Source of the DNA: Artemia franciscana
Taxonomy: Eukaryota > Arthropoda > Branchiopoda > Anostraca > Artemiidae
Assembly: GCF_032884065.1 (NCBI RefSeq)
Contig: NC_088867.1
Span: forward strand, 42,029,314 to 42,093,313
DNA length: 64,000 nt
Direction of reading: 5' to 3'
Part shown: in pieces, positions 45,316 to 55,640 of the stretch
How positions within the stretch are numbered: the stretch's first letter is position 1
How the letters are laid out: each line of letters starts with the position of its first letter
The notes under the pieces: generated by a model
What the model was told of the DNA's origin: nothing
Databases searched by the model: none
Seen by the model: only the letters and a program-made list of their open reading frames with translations
Made by a program: the position numbers and the translations under genes

Positions 45316-47140
45316 AAATTATTTTGTAGAAAAATTTTACTAAATTAATTACCCTAAATAGCTAGGACAGAGAAGAGAAAACCCTACTTGAATTTATTGG
45401 ACTAAAATCAGAACACATTTCCTACAAAAACTGTTTTTTAATTTACCATATATTTTTATAGCTTTTCGGTCATCATTTGTCGACTATTTACGTCGGCGAA
45501 GTAGGAAGATACTTCGTTTTTATTTGTGCTTGTTTGAAAAGCAAATTGTCTATACTTCCCATTTAGTCAAGTAATTTCAAGCTCCAATTAATCTTTTTTC
45601 ACGGTCGCAACTGATCGCTTCCTCTCTTTTTTCAGGGAATGTCTTTTGATTTTTGTCAGCCGTAAACTAAAATCTAATATTAATTTAAAAATCTAAATCT
45701 AATCTAAAGAATAGAATGGTATATACATATCTTCGCTAAGAAATTTTCAAATGGAATGCAAAGCTCCCCTATTATTTCAAGATTATGTTTGCTAAGAAAT
45801 ATTGCCTCCAATAGAGCTGTGACCGGAAGACAAAATGAAATGTGATACTATTCAAACTTAGTGTGGAGCATTTTTGGAAAGAAGAACCTTAGTTTATGTT
45901 TCGAGTTCTAAGGATGACAATGGAAAGGATAAAGCCCAAAAATCGGTATTTAGTCGGTACTTCTGGGAAATCATACTTATTTTTTAATATAATTCATTTT
46001 TACTGAGTTTCGTTCCTCAGGGGCTTTCAATGGGTACGATGAAGGGTCTGCTTAATTAATTTTTCCCTACAGCCCACTAGCCTTAGGAACGGCCCTGCAT
46101 CCTCTTTTCAAATTTTCTGGTAGGCTTTTCTATGAGGGGGGGGGGGAAGGTTTGAAAAAAAAGAAGGTGAAGTTTCATGGTGAACAATGAGAAGAAAATA
46201 CTGATAAACAAGTACAATAGAAGTATTTTAAAATCTAAGGTTTTTTTTACATGGGTAGGTGAATTCACTCCTCTCATGCACCCTCTTCAATATCCTCAAC
46301 TACCCCCCGGAAGTTTCAAATCAATATCCAAATCTATTCCTGATAAACTGTAGATATTAGATTTGGTCAACCTGGATGGGTATAAAGTCATTTGATTTAT
46401 CTTTGAATCCCCTCAGTATGCCCAGAATGTACCACCTTAACACCCTTAGTCCTTCCTAAGATATTGCATATACACCCTTTTCACGACCTGGATGTACACA
46501 GTATCTTTTGATTTAGTGAAATATCACACCCAACATTCCCTTAAAGTTTCAACTTCATACCGTTAGCCATTTTTTTCTGTGCTTTTAATAGTTTTTTTTA
46601 AGGAGATTTTTAAGTATTTTTAGCCGCATGGGCTCCCTGGAGCTCAATGGCTGACCATTCTTGCTTATTTTTTCCCTGTTCTTTTTTTCCAATCAATTAG
46701 TTAAATCCTCTTGAATGATTATTACAAGCCATCTGACAACCCAAAAGCCATTTTATTCGAAATTAGGAAATTTATCAATATTTTTTTAGCCTTCTATTTT
46801 AGGTTACTATACTTGTTAGTCATTGGATTTACGTATTAGACAAGAATTTAGAAAAAAGATTGTATTTACGATGGTTAAATGTTGAGCATTGAATTCAAAC
46901 AACAGGGACTTCAAAAAATAAGTTGAAATAACTTTTGGCTTCATAAATCTCTAACTTAGCATGCTCATATATCCCTTATGGACACGAATAGTTAAACTTC
47001 GCTTTAGCTGTAAACTTCGATCTCAGATGTTCTATATTCAAAATGCTGGCAATTTTACTTTCAGCTAAAATTGCTGCTAAGTTATTTAGTTAATGTCACA
47101 AAATATTAAGTCTACCTTCCTCTTCTGATTAAATAAGAAA
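45316..47140. other. Intergenic sequence with a G-tract piece
   Basis: No gene is recognised. A G-run at about 46136-46146, with a preceding 'acggccctgcatcctctttt', resembles the edge of the G-tract repeat family. Confidence 0.4.
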
Positions 47141-47144
47141 AATT

Positions 47145-48100
47145 ATTCCACTGAAAGTAAGGAACAACATTGGAAATTGCATGAGGGCTGGTCCTTTTCC
47201 ATCTCGTACGGAATAATTCCTGGCTATTTTAAGCTTAATGCTGTTTTAAATGTTGCTCCTTACTTTCAGTTGAAAAACTTGTTTTTTAAATGTTCTTCAA
47301 ATCATGGCATGAAATTCCCTCCTTCCCTCCTTAAATATTTACCCTAGGGAAATTCCCCTGAACACTTCCTTCCCTACAGAAAATTTTCCCGGTGGACCCC
47401 AACGCGGGAAATTTTGCCCAAAAAGTTTCCGTATATTTCCCAATTGCAACTGCGTTCCAAATTGCGTGATTTGCAGCCGTTTCCTCATTGACTATGAGTG
47501 GTAAAATCATATCCAAATGTGTATTTATTGGTCTTTTCAACTATTCTGAATCAAACGGCTATGTCAAAATTTTGATCAGATGACTTTGGGGAAAAGGAGG
47601 TATGGGGGCTAGTTGCCCTCCAATACTTTTGAGTCACTGAAAAAGGAACTAAAACTTTTAATTTTTTTTATTAAGCCCCCTCCCGATCTTCTTGAACCAT
47701 TGATTGGATACAATCACCCCTAAAAAAATAAGATGAATAAAAATAAACACACATTCGTGATTTTTCTTTTGACAAAAAACACACAAAATTTCATATTTTC
47801 GTAGATATGAGCTGAAAACCTGTAAAGTGAAGTTTTCTGATATGCTGAATCTGATGGTGCAATTTTATTAAGATTACTTGACTTTTGGGAGGATTTTCCC
47901 CTTTTTCAAAAAGTCGGGCAAATTTTCTCAGGCTTGAAGCGTTTGATAGTTTGATAGATTAAACTTTAAGTTTTTTTAAATATTAGGAATCATCATGAAA
48001 AAGTCAATTCTTTTGTTGTACCTATCGTTATCAAATTTCTATTACTTAGAGTTCTGGTACTGAGCCGAATCCCTCTTTACTTACAGTTCTTTGCCTTATA
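47145..48100 (+). mobile_element. R1 repeat element, partial copy
   Basis: A shortened hairpin ('ccactgaaagtaaggaacaa' with 'ttgctccttactttcagttg') is followed by R1 body phrases such as 'caaaattttgatcagatgac', 'ttttcgtagatatgagct' and 'gatatgctgaatctgatgg'. The copy ends near a diverged terminus 'actgagccgaatccctcttt'. A central deletion relative to the 58.9-kb copy is evident. Non-coding. Confidence 0.7.
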
Positions 48101-48414
48101 TTGTTTAATAATATTTTTGAAATTTACATAATGCACTTTAAATTGCCATTCAATACAGAAAACCCTTTATATATTTAATAAAAGTGTTCTATGACTATTT
48201 TGAATGTTCAACGGACGCTGAAGTTTGATTTCTTGTCACAATTCTGACTTTTTGTCTTTTGTCATAATTCACAATGCTAAAGTTTGACTTTTTGTCGCAA
48301 TTCTTTAAGAACGACTGCTTTAGCACAAGGGTCGCCGAATTTGAATAAGAAGTATTTTTAAAGAACTTTAAAACTCAAGCGTATAAAAAAAGTAATGAGG
48401 AAGGGACTCTCACT

Positions 48415-49255
48415 CTCATATGACGTATGACAGCGCTTTTAAATTTGCGCATGATTTGACATTATTTAACCTTTGTCAAACCTCTAATATTTTGAACGTT
48501 AAACTTAATTCACTCATTAACAACTTAAGAAATGATCTTGACAATGTTAAACTCAGCCTAAGCATACCCAAAAGCAGTTTAATGCTATTCTCCTTTTTAA
48601 AAAAATATACCCCCTATGATAATTACCTTTGCATGCCTAATTTAAATGTGGTTAAGCTGCTCGGTGTGCAGTTTAAAGCCCCATGCATCTCACTTATTTA
48701 AATCTGGTAGTTTACTCCTTAAATCTTTCTCCCTTCTCAAACGGTTCTCCATATCAGTCCAGAACCTTAAAATAATTTATTGTTCTTATGGAAGACCCTG
48801 CCTTGAATATGCTTACCCTGTCTGGCACCCTGGGTTGACCAAGGACCAATGTTCTAAAATTGAAAGCACTCAAAATAGAGCAATAAAAAGTATACTGGGG
48901 ACGTCCTGTACTGCATACGATGAAGGTTTGGCTAGACTTGTACTTACTACATTGGAATCACGACGTCACATTCTTACCATGAACTTTGGCCACAGGTGTC
49001 TTAGTTGTGACTATCATTGACGTGTTCTACACCCCTTCAAAGAAAATCCCACAATCCTTCCTAATAGAAGACTTAATACTCGTAGAGCTCCAAAAATCCA
49101 ACTTCACTTGTGTCCCCAAATGTTGACCATCAGGTACAAAAATCTGTTTCGCATTTGAATAATTGATTTAACTTGTTGTTTTATGTTTATCTCCTAACAT
49201 CTGTTTTATCATTGTAGCTGTTCTGACGTGCTTATGCTAGCTTGTGTGCTATTTT
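48415..49255 (+). pseudogene. LINE reverse transcriptase 3' fragment (copy E)
   Basis: The frame from 48420 reads YDSAFKFAHDLTLFNL, where the catalytic YADD-type box has become FAHD. Then comes SLSIPKSSLMLFSF and, after a frame change, IIYCSYGRPCLEYAYPVWHP, CSKIESTQNRAIKSILGTSC and LVLTTLESRRHILTMNFGHR (48646-49020). This is the RT thumb/C-terminal domain of a Jockey/CR1-group LINE. It ends around 49255 in ATTCTATTCTATAT, next to an R1 hairpin fragment. The 5' half is missing, as expected for a truncated insertion. Confidence 0.85.
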
Positions 49256-49257
49256 AG

Positions 49258-49365
49258 CCTATAAATCATATTCTATTCTATATACGAAATAATTTCTGTT
49301 TGTTTTCATTTTTAATGTTGCTCCTTAGCTTCAATTGAAAAAAAATACTTTTTTTTTATTTAATA
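49258..49365 (+). repeat. R1 hairpin-arm fragment
   Basis: 'tatacgaaataatttctgtt', 'aatgttgctccttagcttca' and 'attgaaaaaaaat' match one arm of the R1 hairpin, directly downstream of LINE copy E. Confidence 0.6.
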
Positions 49366-49534
49366 CAGACAAATTACATCTATAACGTGGTAATGTCTCA
49401 ATGCGTTATCGATTATTTTTTTTCTGCCGTCCACTTTGTATAGAAGGAGTTGTTCTAAGAGCTTAGGAAGAGTTTTATTGAAAATGAAAGACCTAGTCTC
49501 CTTTTGAGAATTGAAAGTGATTGAGGAGCAGCCT

Positions 49535-50265
49535 GTTCCACTCCCAATGCCGTATCCAGTGGGGGGAGGGAGTGCGTTTCGGGTTTGAATCCCCCCCAAA
49601 AAAAAAATTTCGTGTGACTCTACGTAACGAAAATGCATATAAAAAAATGTCTAATACGTTTTTAAAAGTTTTATTTTGCGTATCCCCCCTCCGAGCAAAA
49701 TCCTGAATATGCTCTTATCGACTCTGACGCCCCTTTTCAGCCCGATCCTCCTTCAATCCTAAGGACACATGAGAAAAACTTTCAGACATCTATCTTCTTT
49801 GAAATGGTCAAAAATTCAAACAACTATTCCTTCAGGGATGACACAGCCCCCTCCCAACAACCCTAGGTGCAAGGGGTGTGAATTATTTTAGTTTCCAGCT
49901 GTTTATATATTGGTCTTATTATCATGAAAGAATGATGCATTTTCCATGGGCGGAAGCAAGCCTTCGAATGTTTTTTCGGGGGGGGGGGTGAATGGGGTCG
50001 GTAGAGATGTGAACAAATGATTTTCTAATATAATTGTCATATGTACCAAAAAAGGCCCCCCTTTGTTAATTTTTATCTTCAATATATGGCAAATGCTCCT
50101 TCTTGTTGACGAGGCAGTATCCAAGAGGGGGTAGGGGTTTGAACCCCCCCCCCCTTAAATACTTGTCCAAAGCATAAAAATGTAAAAACGCATTTAAAAA
50201 GTTTTTGTATCCCACCTGCAAAAAAATACCTCCCTCCGAACAAAAATCCTGGATCTGGCCTTGCT
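49535..50265. repeat. Cluster of G-tract dispersed repeats
   Basis: Three pieces: 49540-49740 ('ccgtatccagtggggggag', C-run, A-run, 'aaaatcctgaatatgctc'), 49940-50000 (an 11-G run), and 50105-50265 ('gtatccaagagggggtaggg', C-run, 'caaaaatcctggatctggcc'). The first and third share order and ends. Poly-Pro and poly-Gly frames across them are artefacts. Confidence 0.65.
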
Positions 50266-50316
50266 TTTGGACACGTTATGAGCTGGATTTTTATCATAGA
50301 TTTCCTTTAATTACAG

Positions 50317-50463
50317 GTGCAGGATGTTTAAATGGAAAGTGTCCACATTAGGTGGCGGAAAGAAGCTAAAATCATCAAGCAGCCAAAAGCTGAACAACAT
50401 GACGTTGGATGACAGGAAGCAGTTTGGTGAGGAAGAGACTTTAGCGACCCAGGAAGTTTCGGG
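50317..50463 (+). CDS. Candidate host-gene exon, function unknown
   Basis: TTTCCTTTAATTACAG precedes 147 bp of balanced composition that ends in GG followed by GTGAGT, so both splice sites are strong. One frame is open across the whole exon. It contains an ATG at 50324, so it could be a first coding exon, reading MFKWKVSTLGGGKKLKSSSS then NNMTLDDRKQFGEEETLA. The product is basic then acidic, has no transmembrane segment and matches no family I recognise. The next base after the last codon leaves a 2-nt phase. No matching neighbouring exon was found in the window. Confidence 0.55.
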
Positions 50464-50579
50464 GTGAGTGTGAACAAAATAATATTCTTTGATTTTTCTC
50501 ACGAATCCTATCGGAAATAAGACGAAATGTGCAAACACTCACATTTGTATTGTACAGCCAAGGGGGTAAAGACTGGATA

Positions 50580-50940
50580 TGTTTATGTTTTTAAACAAAA
50601 ATTTTATTGTGATTTAATAGATAGTATATTTAGTTATAGCCAAATAGTTAGTATATCGCCAAATAAAATAACCTTTTTTTGCTAATCTTTGATATAACGG
50701 TATTTGTGGTGTGGAGCATCATTCCTGCTTTCATATTTTTTTTCTGTATTTTTTCTTGACTGGGACGTTTATGTTATTAAACAATAATTGTATTATGATA
50801 TAATAGATAGTATATTTAGTTATAGCCCAATAGTTAGTATATCACCAAATAAAATCAAACCTTTTTTTTGCTAATCTTGAATATAACGCTATTTATGCTG
50901 TGGAGCATCATTCCTGCTTTCGTTTTTTTTTCGTTTTTTT
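50580..50940. repeat. Tandem duplication, ~180-bp unit
   Basis: 'ataatagatagtatatttagttatagcc' type sequence, an 'atagttagtatat' phrase and 'gctgtggagcatcattcctg' occur in order in both halves (starts about 50580 and 50762). The second copy is followed by T-runs and the TAACTATA repeat. Confidence 0.85.
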
Positions 50941-50944
50941 TTTT

Positions 50945-51016
50945 GCTCAGTAACTATATAACTAACTATATAACTATATAACTATATAACTATGTAACTA
51001 TGTAACTATGTAACTA
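50945..51016. repeat. TAACTATA/TAACTATG microsatellite, left part
   Basis: An 8-bp repeat is interrupted by the Helitron and resumes at 52897-52965. The flanks of the element are thus halves of one array. Confidence 0.95.
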
Positions 51017-51168
51017 CTAGCTGTTGGGGTGGCGCTTCGCGCCACCCCAACACCTAGTTGGTGGGGGCGCTTCGCGCCCCCCCAAGCCCCCCCGCGCGCG
51101 TAAGTCGTTACGCGCCATATTAGTTACGCGCCATTGTAGTTGTGTCCCTATGTCCCACCTGTGAATAT

Positions 51169-51239
<71 letters not shown>

Positions 51240-51246
51240 TATGTTT

Positions 51247-51480
51247 TTAACTACGTAAAACTTGCGAATATACAACATTCTTTGCTGTCCCATTGTCTGT
51301 GCATATAAATAGATTTTCAGGTTTACCGACTCTTGAACATGCAATATATAATGGTCCATGGGAAAACAATCCGTATTCAGATCTATACCTCATGATTCTA
51401 ATGATTGCCCTTGAGCTTTGTTGATGGTGATTGCTAATCGACCATTCCCTGAGTCGCCATCGTCATTTATATATCCCCCT
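51247..51480 (-). pseudogene. Helitron (Pif1-type) helicase C-terminus, broken
   Basis: On the minus strand: NGRLAITINKAQGQSLES, then a stop (TGA), GIDLNTDCF, a one-base frameshift, and SHGPLYIACSRVGKPENLFI to NVVYSQVLRS with TAA at 51249-51247. TINKAQGQS and LY.ACSR are conserved late motifs of Pif1-family helicases (motifs V-VI), which is the 3' end of the RepHel protein. Only ~75 residues remain, so the element depends on an autonomous relative. Confidence 0.85.
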
Positions 51481-51990
51481 GTGCACCCCGGCGTCCCCTT
51501 TGTAGTTATGTCCCTGTGTCCCGGTCGTCATTTATATTCCCTGTGTCCCGGTCGTCATTTGTGTCCCGGTGTTCCAGTCTGTGATTTCTCTTTGAGTGTC
51601 CCGGGCGTCATTTATATTCCTTATGTCCCGGTGTCCCGGTCGTCATTTATATCCCCCTGTGCCCCCCGGCGTCCCCATTGTAGTTGTGTCCCTGTGTCCC
51701 GGTCGTCATTTATATTCCCTGTGTCCCGGTCGTCATTTGTATCCCGGTGTCCCGGTCTGTATATACATTCGTTTTTTAGTTTTGTTTTTCTCCTTTATTT
51801 TTTTCCTTTTTTCTTTTTTTTCTTTTTTAGTTTATTTAGAGTTTTAGATTTTTTAGTTTTTTTATTAGTTTTTAGTTTTTTTGCAGTTTTTACCATTTTT
51901 TTAGTTTTTTTAGTTTTTTTTTTTTACTTATGTCCTGGTCGTCATTTATACTCCCTGTGTCCCGGTCGTCATTTGTGTCTCGGTGCTTTG
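51455..51990. repeat. 'tgtcccggtcgtcatttat' minisatellite inside the Helitron
   Basis: TGTCCCGGTCGTCATTTATA repeats with variants and higher-order spacing ('ccctgtgtcccggtcgtcat', 'ccccggcgtcccc'). The same sequence forms the edge of the helicase remnant. The 207-codon plus-strand frame (Cys-Pro-Gly-Arg-His repeats) is a product of the minisatellite and is not a gene. Confidence 0.9.
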
Positions 51991-51994
51991 TTGA

Positions 51995-52890
51995 TTGCTA
52001 ATTTATATTATATTTATATTTATATTTTTTATATTTATTAATATTTTTTTAGTTTTCTTTTTCTCTTATTTTTCAGTTTTTTCCTTTTTTTTAGTTTTTT
52101 CTTTTTTAGTTTTTAGTTTTTTTTTGTTTTTTACCTTTTTTTAGTTTTTTTAGTTTTTTTAGTTTTTTAGCTTTTTTAGTTTTTTTATTAGTTTTTAGTT
52201 TTTTTTTTTAGTTTTTGCCTTTTTTTAGTTTTTTCAGTTTTTTTTAGTTTTTAGTTTTTTACCTTTTTTTAGTTTTTTTTAGTTTTTTAGCTTTTTTAGT
52301 TTTTTTTCTTTTTAGTTTTTTTTGTAGTTTTTACCTTTTTTGGTTTTTTTTCTTCTTTTGTATTAGTGTGAAATAATTCAGACGTCATATGCGGACAAAC
52401 ACGACGTCACTCGACAGACAGACAGACAGACATAACCCACAAACAACTTATTTTTATATATATTTATTCATATTTTTTTAGTTTTCTTTTTCTCTTTTAT
52501 TTTTCAGTTTTTTCCTTTTTTTTAGTTTTTTTCTTTTTTAGTTTTTAGTTTTTTTTAGTTTTTTACCTTTTTTTAGTTTTTTTTAGTTTTTTTAGTTTTT
52601 TAGCTTTTTTAGTTTTTTTATTAGTTTTATTTTTTTTGTAGTTTTTGCCTTTTTTTATTTTTTTCAGTTTTTTTTTAGTTATTAGATTTTTACCTTTTTT
52701 TAGTTTTTTTTTAGTTTTTTAGCTTTTTTAGTTTTTTTTTCTTTTTAGTTTTTTTTGTAGTTTTTACCTTTTTTAGTTTTTTTCTTCTTTTGTATTAGTG
52801 TGAAATAATTCAGACGTCATATGCGGACAAACATGACGTCACCTGATCCATCCACAGATCCACACACAGACAACTTATTTTTATATATAT
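51995..52890. repeat. Tandem duplication of the Helitron 5' region with T/TTAG tracts
   Basis: Two ~430-bp blocks (about 52010-52467 and 52468-52896) each end in 'gaaataattcagacgtcata', 'gcggacaaaca.gacgtcac' and 'caacttatttttatatatat'. Only the outer copy carries the true TCTTC end. The blocks consist largely of TTTTTTAG-like pyrimidine-rich repeats. Confidence 0.85.
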
Positions 52891-52896
52891 AGAAGA

Positions 52897-52965
52897 TATA
52901 ACTATGTAACTATATAACTATATAACTATGTAACTATATAACTATATATACTAACTATATAACTC
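52897..52965. repeat. TAACTATA/TAACTATG microsatellite, right part
   Basis: Continuation of the 50945-51016 array on the other side of the Helitron. Confidence 0.95.
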
Positions 52966-53729
52966 GGTAGTGGTAATGAATAAAAAATGGAAACTTCGTG
53001 TGATACGAGGATCGAAACATAAAAGACATGTTTTTGGGTCAAACAGGTCAAACATAGTTGATCTGGAATCTGCAAAATTTCCTGTATGTTTTTTTTTAGA
53101 ACAAATATGTTTTTTTTTTCTAGTCAAGTAAATAGAATAGCATAAAAGAACAAAATGAAGCTGTCCCGAATCCAAAAGTATGCTTCGTAGGGCTCATTTT
53201 AGACACGTTCCTTCAACCCAAGGCTCAGTGTAGAAGAATCCGTGTATCTTTATGATTTATACGAAACAATTTTGGAAAGGTCAATTTAGGTTGATCACAC
53301 ATTTCATCAACCCAAGAGTCAATGTCAAAAAATCTGTGTATTTCTAAGATTTAGGCGAAATAAATTTGGAAAGGTAAGTTTGGAAAAACAAAATCTAAAA
53401 AATTATTATATGACATAGACATAGACATTTTTTATTTTCATCCATAACATATAAATTAAACAAAGAATTTACCATGAGATTTTTTTTTTATTTTGGTTGA
53501 ATAATCCAAATTTTCATATGCGCAAAGACTAAAGCTCACGCCCAGAATTAGAATTAATACAATCTGCTGTGAGTAGGCTCATGGGCAAGGGGAAGAAACA
53601 AGTGTGTTTTCTTAAATCTTACTATTTTCATCTACCTAACGGAGCTCTAAGATGTCAAAAAAAAACACAACAAGTAAGAGCTAATGTCCTATTAGTACAT
53701 TTGATGTGTCCAGACAGAATCTGATTTTT
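52966..53729. other. AT-rich intergenic sequence
   Basis: No gene is recognised. A ~100-bp near-duplication, 'aaggctcagtgtagaagaat' / 'aagagtcaatgtcaaaaaat' with 'ctgtgtat' and 'tttggaaaggt', lies at about 53217-53380. A 'acatagacatagacatt' phrase lies at about 53414. Confidence 0.45.
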
Positions 53730-55640
53730 GTGGGGAGGGGGGTACCTAAATTCCAAGGGAGGTGCCCATCCTCAGAAATCACGTGCACTGGGTAGCGTGT
53801 ACTAAGTGTGCGAATCGTGGCAGAAACTATGCCAAAAATTATGGAGCTGTGTGGCACACTTTGCTCAGCGAAATACACCAGAGACGGGAAATGGGCAGTC
53901 CCTCACTAAATTCTTGTTATCAGGACACATACCCAAAGGGATAGCGGGATCCCAAATGAATTGAGCGAGAGGTCAGAAAGTCAGAGCTTGGCTCCTAATC
54001 ATGCTTTTTAGGAGTCAGTCCCCACCCGATCTCTGCAGGGGATTTAAAGGAGATACCTAAATTCTTGTCACTAGGACATCTAAAAGAACAAGTTGGTATA
54101 TATAAACCGAACCTAGTGGATAATAAAAGTAATTGTACAACTCGTACTTTTTCAGAGGTGAGAGGGGGCTCCGTACTTTGTTTCTCCTGTGTAGGAGGTG
54201 AGGGCACTCTTAAACAGAATATAGGCTAAATGTGGCTATCAGATATCAGTCAAAATTTGTGGAAAACAAGTGTAGGGGCCTATTGGGTCTGCCTTCAAAA
54301 TTAGTTCTTTGCCGGGGGTATGCGGAAGGAGGTCCAGTAATTCATCTCATCGATACACCTACCAAACAAGCTGGTAAAGTCTCAACCAGACTTTGTGGGA
54401 AGTAATGGCAAGTGTTCTATCACAACTTTTGGGGGTAATGGGCCCGGCCATACGTTTATTGTGAAGGAAAGGGGAATGTTCCGTAAATTTTTGTCATCAA
54501 GAGATCTTGAAGAAGAGCGTATTGTTGAAGGGTTTGCCAGGACACTTTCAATCCAATAAAAGTTTATGTTATAGATGTTCTGGTAACAAGGATTTTGGGA
54601 CCATTTCCCTCCCCACCCTAAAACGGATCACTCAATCAATCAATCAATTTATTAATATTAAAAAAAAAAGACAATTACAAAACGTAAGGTAATTACGAAG
54701 TTCAAGATGTTTAGCTTGTAATGGGCCAATAAAACAAAAATAAAACACTTATAAATCATATACAATAATAAAAAAAGCACATACAATAAAGAGACAAGCA
54801 TATACTAAAAACAAAACTGGAACAAAAAAAAGGGTCTCTCCTCTCTTTAAGTTAAATAAAGAGAAAAGAGACATGTAAATTAGGGTAAAATAATAATAAT
54901 AATAAAAAATAAATATTAAACTCGAAAGATTTTAGAGTACACTTACTCTAAAATCCCACCAAGAATAGTTGAGACCTAACAGCAGGTTATAATTGATGTC
55001 ACTTGTACCCAGTGAGACCTTCTTGGTTTGAGGGGTTCTTAAATTCCTGTCTTCGGGATATTCAACAAATATAATTCTAAAATCCTTCTGCAACTTGAAT
55101 GAAAGTAGGAACACATGTTCTAGTTATATCTTTGGTGAATCAGGATTTGCGGTCCTACCTTTGTAGAGGAGGGTCTCCTAACTTATTGCCATCAGTACAT
55201 TAGTCAGACTTAACGAAACTTGGTTGGAAGTAAAAATTAAGGTCATAATCTTGTCTTTTGGGGATCAGGACCCAATTCAAAATCTCTGGAGGAGGAAAAC
55301 AGGAACTATGCATTCATACCCTAGGAGCAATAGCTAGAAGGGCTTGCCTGATCTCAACCAAACTTGGTCAGATGTAATGTCTGATGTTTCAGCAATAGAT
55401 TTTCAAAATCAGGTATCGATTTATCTCTTTGTGGATCAGGAGGAAGTATCCTGATTCCTTGTTGTCGAACTATTGTCAGACTTTTTTTCAGGAAATTATT
55501 TTCGGCTATTTTCGGGTCTAAACCAAGCTCAGCGGGGAAGTAAAAGTCAGAGTCTTAACTGGATTTTTTGAAGCCTGTTACATCGTTGTTCTTATGGCGT
55601 CTACCAGAATAATTTGTCAGATTTCAACAAAACAAGAGTC
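53730..55640. repeat. Degenerate ~130-bp tandem array
   Basis: A loose unit recurs: 'ctcaaccaa.cttggtgggaagtaa', then 'aagtcagagtctt', 'ttttggggatcagg.ccc', 'atctctggagga', and 'taaattcttgtcatcaggacat'. Clear instances lie near 53975-54105, 54385-54510, 55200-55330, 55350-55470 and 55510-55620. Divergence is high, so this is an old array or an old multi-copy element. A segment at 53755-53900 also matches 61085-61250. Confidence 0.65.
54625..54960 (-). mobile_element. Possible minus-strand retroelement 3' end inside the tandem array
   Basis: An (AATC)n run, CAATCAATCAATCAATTTAT (about 54629-54650), followed by an A-rich region, breaks the tandem array. On the minus strand this would be a 3' end with a (TTGA)n tail, as seen for some LINEs. 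No coding is visible. Confidence 0.35.

Larger units (their letters stand above)
51017..52896 (-). mobile_element. Non-autonomous Helitron, both ends present
   Basis: On the minus strand the element starts TCTTCTATATATATAAAAAT (5' TC end at 52896). It ends at 51017 with a GC-rich hairpin (TTGGGGTGGCGC...GCGCCACCCCAA, 51022-51051) followed by GCTAG. CTAG at the 3' end with a preceding hairpin is the Helitron signature. The host base before is A and the base after is T, as expected for insertion between A and T, without target duplication. Inside are a second GC hairpin (about 51058-51085), an AT-repeat (51170-51232), a helicase C-terminal remnant, a minisatellite and long TTTTTTAG-type tracts. 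It lacks a Rep domain. Confidence 0.92.

Noticed and set aside
51418-52041. 207-codon plus-strand frame with Cys-Pro-Gly-Arg-His repeats
   Set aside because: It is the translation of the Helitron minisatellite followed by T-rich tracts; a repeated DNA unit explains it entirely.
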